Assembly (NCBI GenBank): GCA_022497145.1
Contig: MU385876.1
Span: 186,001 to 250,000, forward strand
Origin: Rostrohypoxylon terebratum
Lineage: Eukaryota > Ascomycota > Sordariomycetes > Xylariales > Hypoxylaceae
Length of the DNA stretch: 64,000 nucleotides
Reading direction: 5' to 3'
Below, piece by piece: positions 60,630 to 64,000 of this stretch. Made by a program: the position numbers and the translations under genes. Under the pieces are notes generated by a model. It was not told the origin of the DNA. It searched no databases and worked only from the letters and a program-made list of their open reading frames with translations. How positions within the stretch are numbered: the first letter of the stretch is position 1; each line of letters begins with the position of its first letter.

Positions 60630-63328
60630 CTAGTCCTCTTCAATCTCACCCTCCTCGCTTCCCGAGTGTACACCGGTATCCTCTTTAGGAGGCGGTTGAG
60701 CAACAGGCGGGGTCCTAGTTTTGTGACGAGTCTCACGATGGGGGGAACGCTCACGGGGTGTTCTCTCTCTTCTTAGTCTCTGTGGTAAGTGTTAGTAGAC
60801 TGGGGTGAATTTTTTTTCCATTGAGGCGCCTGACCTTTGAGTCTCTAGAGTCACGACGCTCAAGGTCGTCATCATCATCAGCCCTACGGCGGCGAGAGGA
60901 GGTTGGGCGTTCATCGCCGTAAGGTAGCTCCTCGACAGGAGCTCGCTCAACCCGACGCCGATACAATCGCTCACGCTCCTCTTCACGGTCCCGTCTTTCT
61001 CGTTCGTAGTGACTGGGTGGATCGTCACGACGAGATCGAGGGGCGAAGTCTCTGTCCCGGTCTCTGTCCCGGTCTCGATTTCGCTCGCGATCGCGGTCAC
61101 GGTCGCGTTCTCGGACATCGCGTTCTCTGTAAGAATCCGACGGTCGGCGGTCGGACAATAGACTCTCAGCCATACTGGACTTGTGATAGTTCTTTTCGCG
61201 TTCGGCGATGGCCTTGCGACGGTCTGCTTCGTATGCGTCGGGTTCCGGACTACGGCTATGGCGAGACGGTCGCGTGCGGTCACTGCGGTGAGAACGGTCA
61301 CCTCTATCTCTATCTCGATACGTACCACGATCAGTGCCACGATCAGGTGATCGTTCGCGACGTTTATGGCGTTCCTTTTCCTCATCTTCCCGATCTTTCA
61401 CTCGGCGAAGGACCTTTTCAAAGGCACCGCGACGAGCATCTTCGGATTTGACAGCTTGGAACTCGGCCGCACGAGCAAGGCGGGGTCGGACCTTTTCCCA
61501 GGTGTCATCTGCAGAAATCGGCGGGTCTACATGCTTGATATAGGAACGGAGATCGTCGACAGCCCTTCGTTGCTGGCGTTCGGTGTGCCTATCCTCATCC
61601 GAGCGTTTGGACTTCTTCTCTTGGAGCTATTTAAGACGTTAGCAGTGTGAAGTGATGAATTACGGGCAATTTTGACATACCCGTTCAAATATCAGCGTAA
61701 GTATGTCACCATCAATGTTAGCAGTGCGTCGATCATTTTTGAGTATGGTAGAGAACTCCTCAAAGGTGGTCTTAGGGGTGAACTCAAAACGATTGTCCTG
61801 AATTTCGAGTTAGTAAGTTGGTTGGGACATTTCGAGCTGGTTGAGCAGTGACTTACATCCAGCACATCAAGGACATCATTTCGTGTCGTACGTAAAGCAC
61901 GTTCTTCTTCCTCGACAACATCCCAGAACAGATCAAGGGGGCTTGATCCGGCTTGGCCGCACACGGACTTAAATCGATCGTCATTTTCCAGGAGGGGATA
62001 TACCTGGCTCCACTTTGTTCCTGCCTTGATCTTACCAGCCCTGCGGAGTTCCTGGAGTAAGTTAATGAACGCATCTCGTCGTTTTCGCTCAACTCGGAGT
62101 TTCTTATTCCTCTGATTCTGGCGAGTTTCGTTGAAGCTTCTTTCCAAGGATTTGATATGGTTTTGGAAAGCAGTGAGTATATCAAAGTTATTGAGAGTTT
62201 TATACTTGTCGTCATGCTGGAAGGGAGCGGTATTCTTCAGAATATTCTGGGCCTCAGACCATCGGGTGTAGGGTTCAAGGTTCAGCTTAGGGAAAAGGTC
62301 GATAAGACCATCCATGGCGCTCTTACGAAGGCTAGCTTGGGCTTCGACATGAGCTTTCCTAAGTTCCACGATGTAATCCTCGAACAGCTGGCGTCGCTCG
62401 TCTTCGTCATTGGTTGAGCGGAAAATGGTCTCACCCTCGATGATAGGGCGAGCTGTTTTCCAACGCGTATAGTGTTTAATCTCGGGGTGACTCTTCAACA
62501 TGACGGCAAAATCGGCCCGGAGCTTTGCAAGTCTATCTTTGGCACGTTCCTTGTCTTGAATTATCATGTCTTGGCAATACTTTTCGAAGGCGGCCTTTCG
62601 GTCCTTGGGGTCTTTGATAGCTCGGTATTGGGGATCCTTGATGGTAGCTCGCATCGTCTGCTCCCAGGTCCAGTCGGGTTGAACACCGCTGCGGCGTAAC
62701 AGCTTCGTGAATGCCGCCTCGGCTTCTTCGGGGGTCGCATATTCCGGTTCGTTGCTTGCGGGAACAAATGCTTGCACACGTAAATCACTACCGTGGGTCA
62801 ACTGACGCGACTCGGGAAAGGTCTCTCGGTACTCGCGATGATGATCGTAGCCCGAAGCCGGCGGAAACGACGAATTGGGAGTGAACGGTGTAGCGGATCT
62901 ACATACGGGTTAGCAATAGACATAGGCATAGGTGATATTATTTTAGGATTTCTTACGAGGGTGTCGACGGTGTGGTTTCTTGACCTAATGCCTTTCTGTA
63001 AACCTCGGGCATCTCCCATGAACTTTGTTTGGTTTCTGTATTGTACCAATACTTGCGGCCGCCTTCGGCAGTATACTCTTTCCATGGCTGGTTCGCCAAA
63101 GCGCGCTATAGATTTTGAAGATAGTTAGCATGATTAGCTTATTGAAGTGACGGATGTGGGATGTAAGCAATGCGCGTAACAAACCTCAGCTGGCGACATC
63201 ATTTCCTCCGGCTTAGTCCATTGTGTCGCCTTGGTAATACTATTGTAATAGTATACGCGTCCATCGGGACTCTTGTATTCTTGCCAGGGATTTGGCTGGC
63301 CGAAATGGCTGTTGACTCCGTTCATCAT
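60630..63328 (-). CDS. prp40: Pre-mRNA-processing factor Prp40
   Basis: U1 snRNP protein that bridges the 5' splice site to the branch-point factor. Minus-strand exons 63328-63185, 63105-62957, 62898-61857, 61797-61681, 61626-60835, 60779-60630; 797 aa. Two WW domains: the first ([18 protein letters not shown], with TQWTKPEE) in exon 1, the second ([20 protein letters not shown], with SSWEMPEV) in exon 2. FF domains start near [18 protein letters not shown], followed by several repeats ([39 protein letters not shown]). From about residue 600 the protein is an Arg/Asp/Glu/Ser-rich RD/RS-like tail ending EEGEIEED. The last intron uses an unusual GTCAGG donor with a CTACTAACA branch site. That tail is longer than in yeast Prp40 (583 aa as I recall) and more like the animal proteins. 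Confidence 0.93.
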
Positions 63329-63953
63329 GGCGATAGCTTCCCGGCGCCTATTGTAGCTAAGTACAAATTTGTTGAGACCTTATTATCTGATAGATCTACT
63401 TCCCCCATAGAAGGGTGAAATAGAGCGATGAAGCGAAGAGGACACTTGGTAGGAAATTGGGTTTCATCAAGGGAGAAGGGAGAAGGGAGATAATAGTTGC
63501 TTCGCTGATGAAGAAACAAATAGCTTGAGTGAATCGAGTTAATAAAATGACGAAATTTTTTGGTTCAGCTGTGACCGGAGGAGGTCGGCACGCACCTGGC
63601 AAGTGCGAGTACCTATGAGTTAACTTTCAATTACCTAATACAGTACCAATTTATGATTATACTGTTTAAAAGAGTAAACTTTATTGGCGATAGTCCGTGC
63701 CTAGTTGATAAGCTGTGATATGCATTTATCACAAACCGGACCACCCCCGTCAGCTCCCATTAAGTTTTATTCAAGCTATTCACATATTACCAAAAGTCTT
63801 TCTTCATCATACCCGATATCAAAACGTACCAGCTCTTTCTCTTTCACATACGGTCCTCCCACCACACACACACACACACACAGCGGTCATGAATAATGAC
63901 CCGAGTGCCCTACACTTTCGTTAACCTGTGGTGTGTTGGATATTACCTGGAAA
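63329..63953. other. Divergent promoter region, PRP40 / unidentified gene
   Basis: 625 nt between divergent start codons, with GGGAGAAGGGAGAAGGGAG (about 63471-63489) and a (CA)10 run. Short frames only. Confidence 0.5.
63863..63882. repeat. (CA)10 microsatellite
   Basis: Ten CA units, about 70 nt upstream of the ATG at 63954. Confidence 0.9.
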
Positions 63954-64000
63954 ATGTCTGATCCAGCCTTCGACACGACCTCCCAAACCGCATTCGATTT
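63954..64000 (+). CDS. Start of an unidentified gene, 5' end only
   Basis: The last 47 nt read ATG TCT GAT CCA GCC TTC and translate MSDPAFDTTSQTAFD before the window ends. The AAAATGTC context fits a fungal start, and the upstream PRP40 gene is divergent. Too short to name; it could also be a chance ATG. Confidence 0.35.
   Translation, partial: MSDPAFDTTSQTAFD

Noticed and set aside
60792..61385. 197-codon alternative frame in the PRP40 Arg/Asp tail
   Set aside because: Frame-shifted reading of the repetitive GAC-GGG/CGN tail; Ile/Thr/Glu repeats mirror the real RD-rich sequence.

Overview
This window is nuclear DNA from a filamentous ascomycete (Pezizomycotina, most likely Sordariomycetes; I cannot fix the order). 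The signs are many short spliceosomal introns (about 45-150 nt) with GTRAGT-type donors and CTAAC/CTGAC branch sites, compact single-copy genes on both strands, long AT-leaning spacers with ACCTAGG-type palindromes, and typical fungal proteins (Eps1, End3, Pta1, Coa3, Nop12, Rli1, Prp40). I resolved 18 genes to exon level, plus one gene start at the right edge. For each complete gene the joined exons divide by three, with no internal stop seen in the stretches I translated.

Layout: 1-2544 (+) 3' end of phospholipase D; 3335-5622 (-) Eps1-like membrane PDI; 7166-9074 (+) Tdp1; 9464-9895 (-) acyl-CoA-binding protein; 12564-14130 (+) AMID/FSP1-like flavoprotein; 14806-16199 (-) End3; 16999-19588 (-) Pta1/symplekin; 20461-20819 (+) Coa3, a three-exon micro-gene; 21398-23514 (-) Dep1/Sds3-type subunit; 24332-26117 (+) Nop12; 27155-28972 (+) alpha-tubulin; 30087-31930 (-) F-box protein; 33195-34248 (+) DUF1989 protein; 34425-35718 (-) secreted subtilisin; 37096-38609 (-) class I terpene synthase; 39932-43340 (-) Med16; 45670-47668 (+) Hst3/Hst4-like sirtuin; 49143-54109 (-) Chd1; 56943-59198 (+) Rli1/ABCE1; 60630-63328 (-) Prp40; 63954-end (+) start of an unidentified gene.

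Most genes are housekeeping: RNA processing (Pta1, Nop12, Prp40), chromatin and transcription (Dep1-like, sirtuin, Chd1, Med16), ribosome recycling (Rli1), trafficking and cytoskeleton (End3, tubulin), mitochondria (Coa3), DNA repair (Tdp1). There is no operon-like logic; neighbours are mostly divergent or convergent. The stretch from about 30 to 38.6 kb is the most accessory-like: F-box protein, DUF1989 enzyme-like protein, secreted subtilisin and an apparently lone terpene synthase. I found no CRISPR array, no intact transposon, no rRNA and no tRNA I could support. I did not find a convincing undescribed multi-gene system. The best leads are the orphan terpene synthase, the very small first exons that hide genes such as Coa3, and the repeated palindromic spacer motif.
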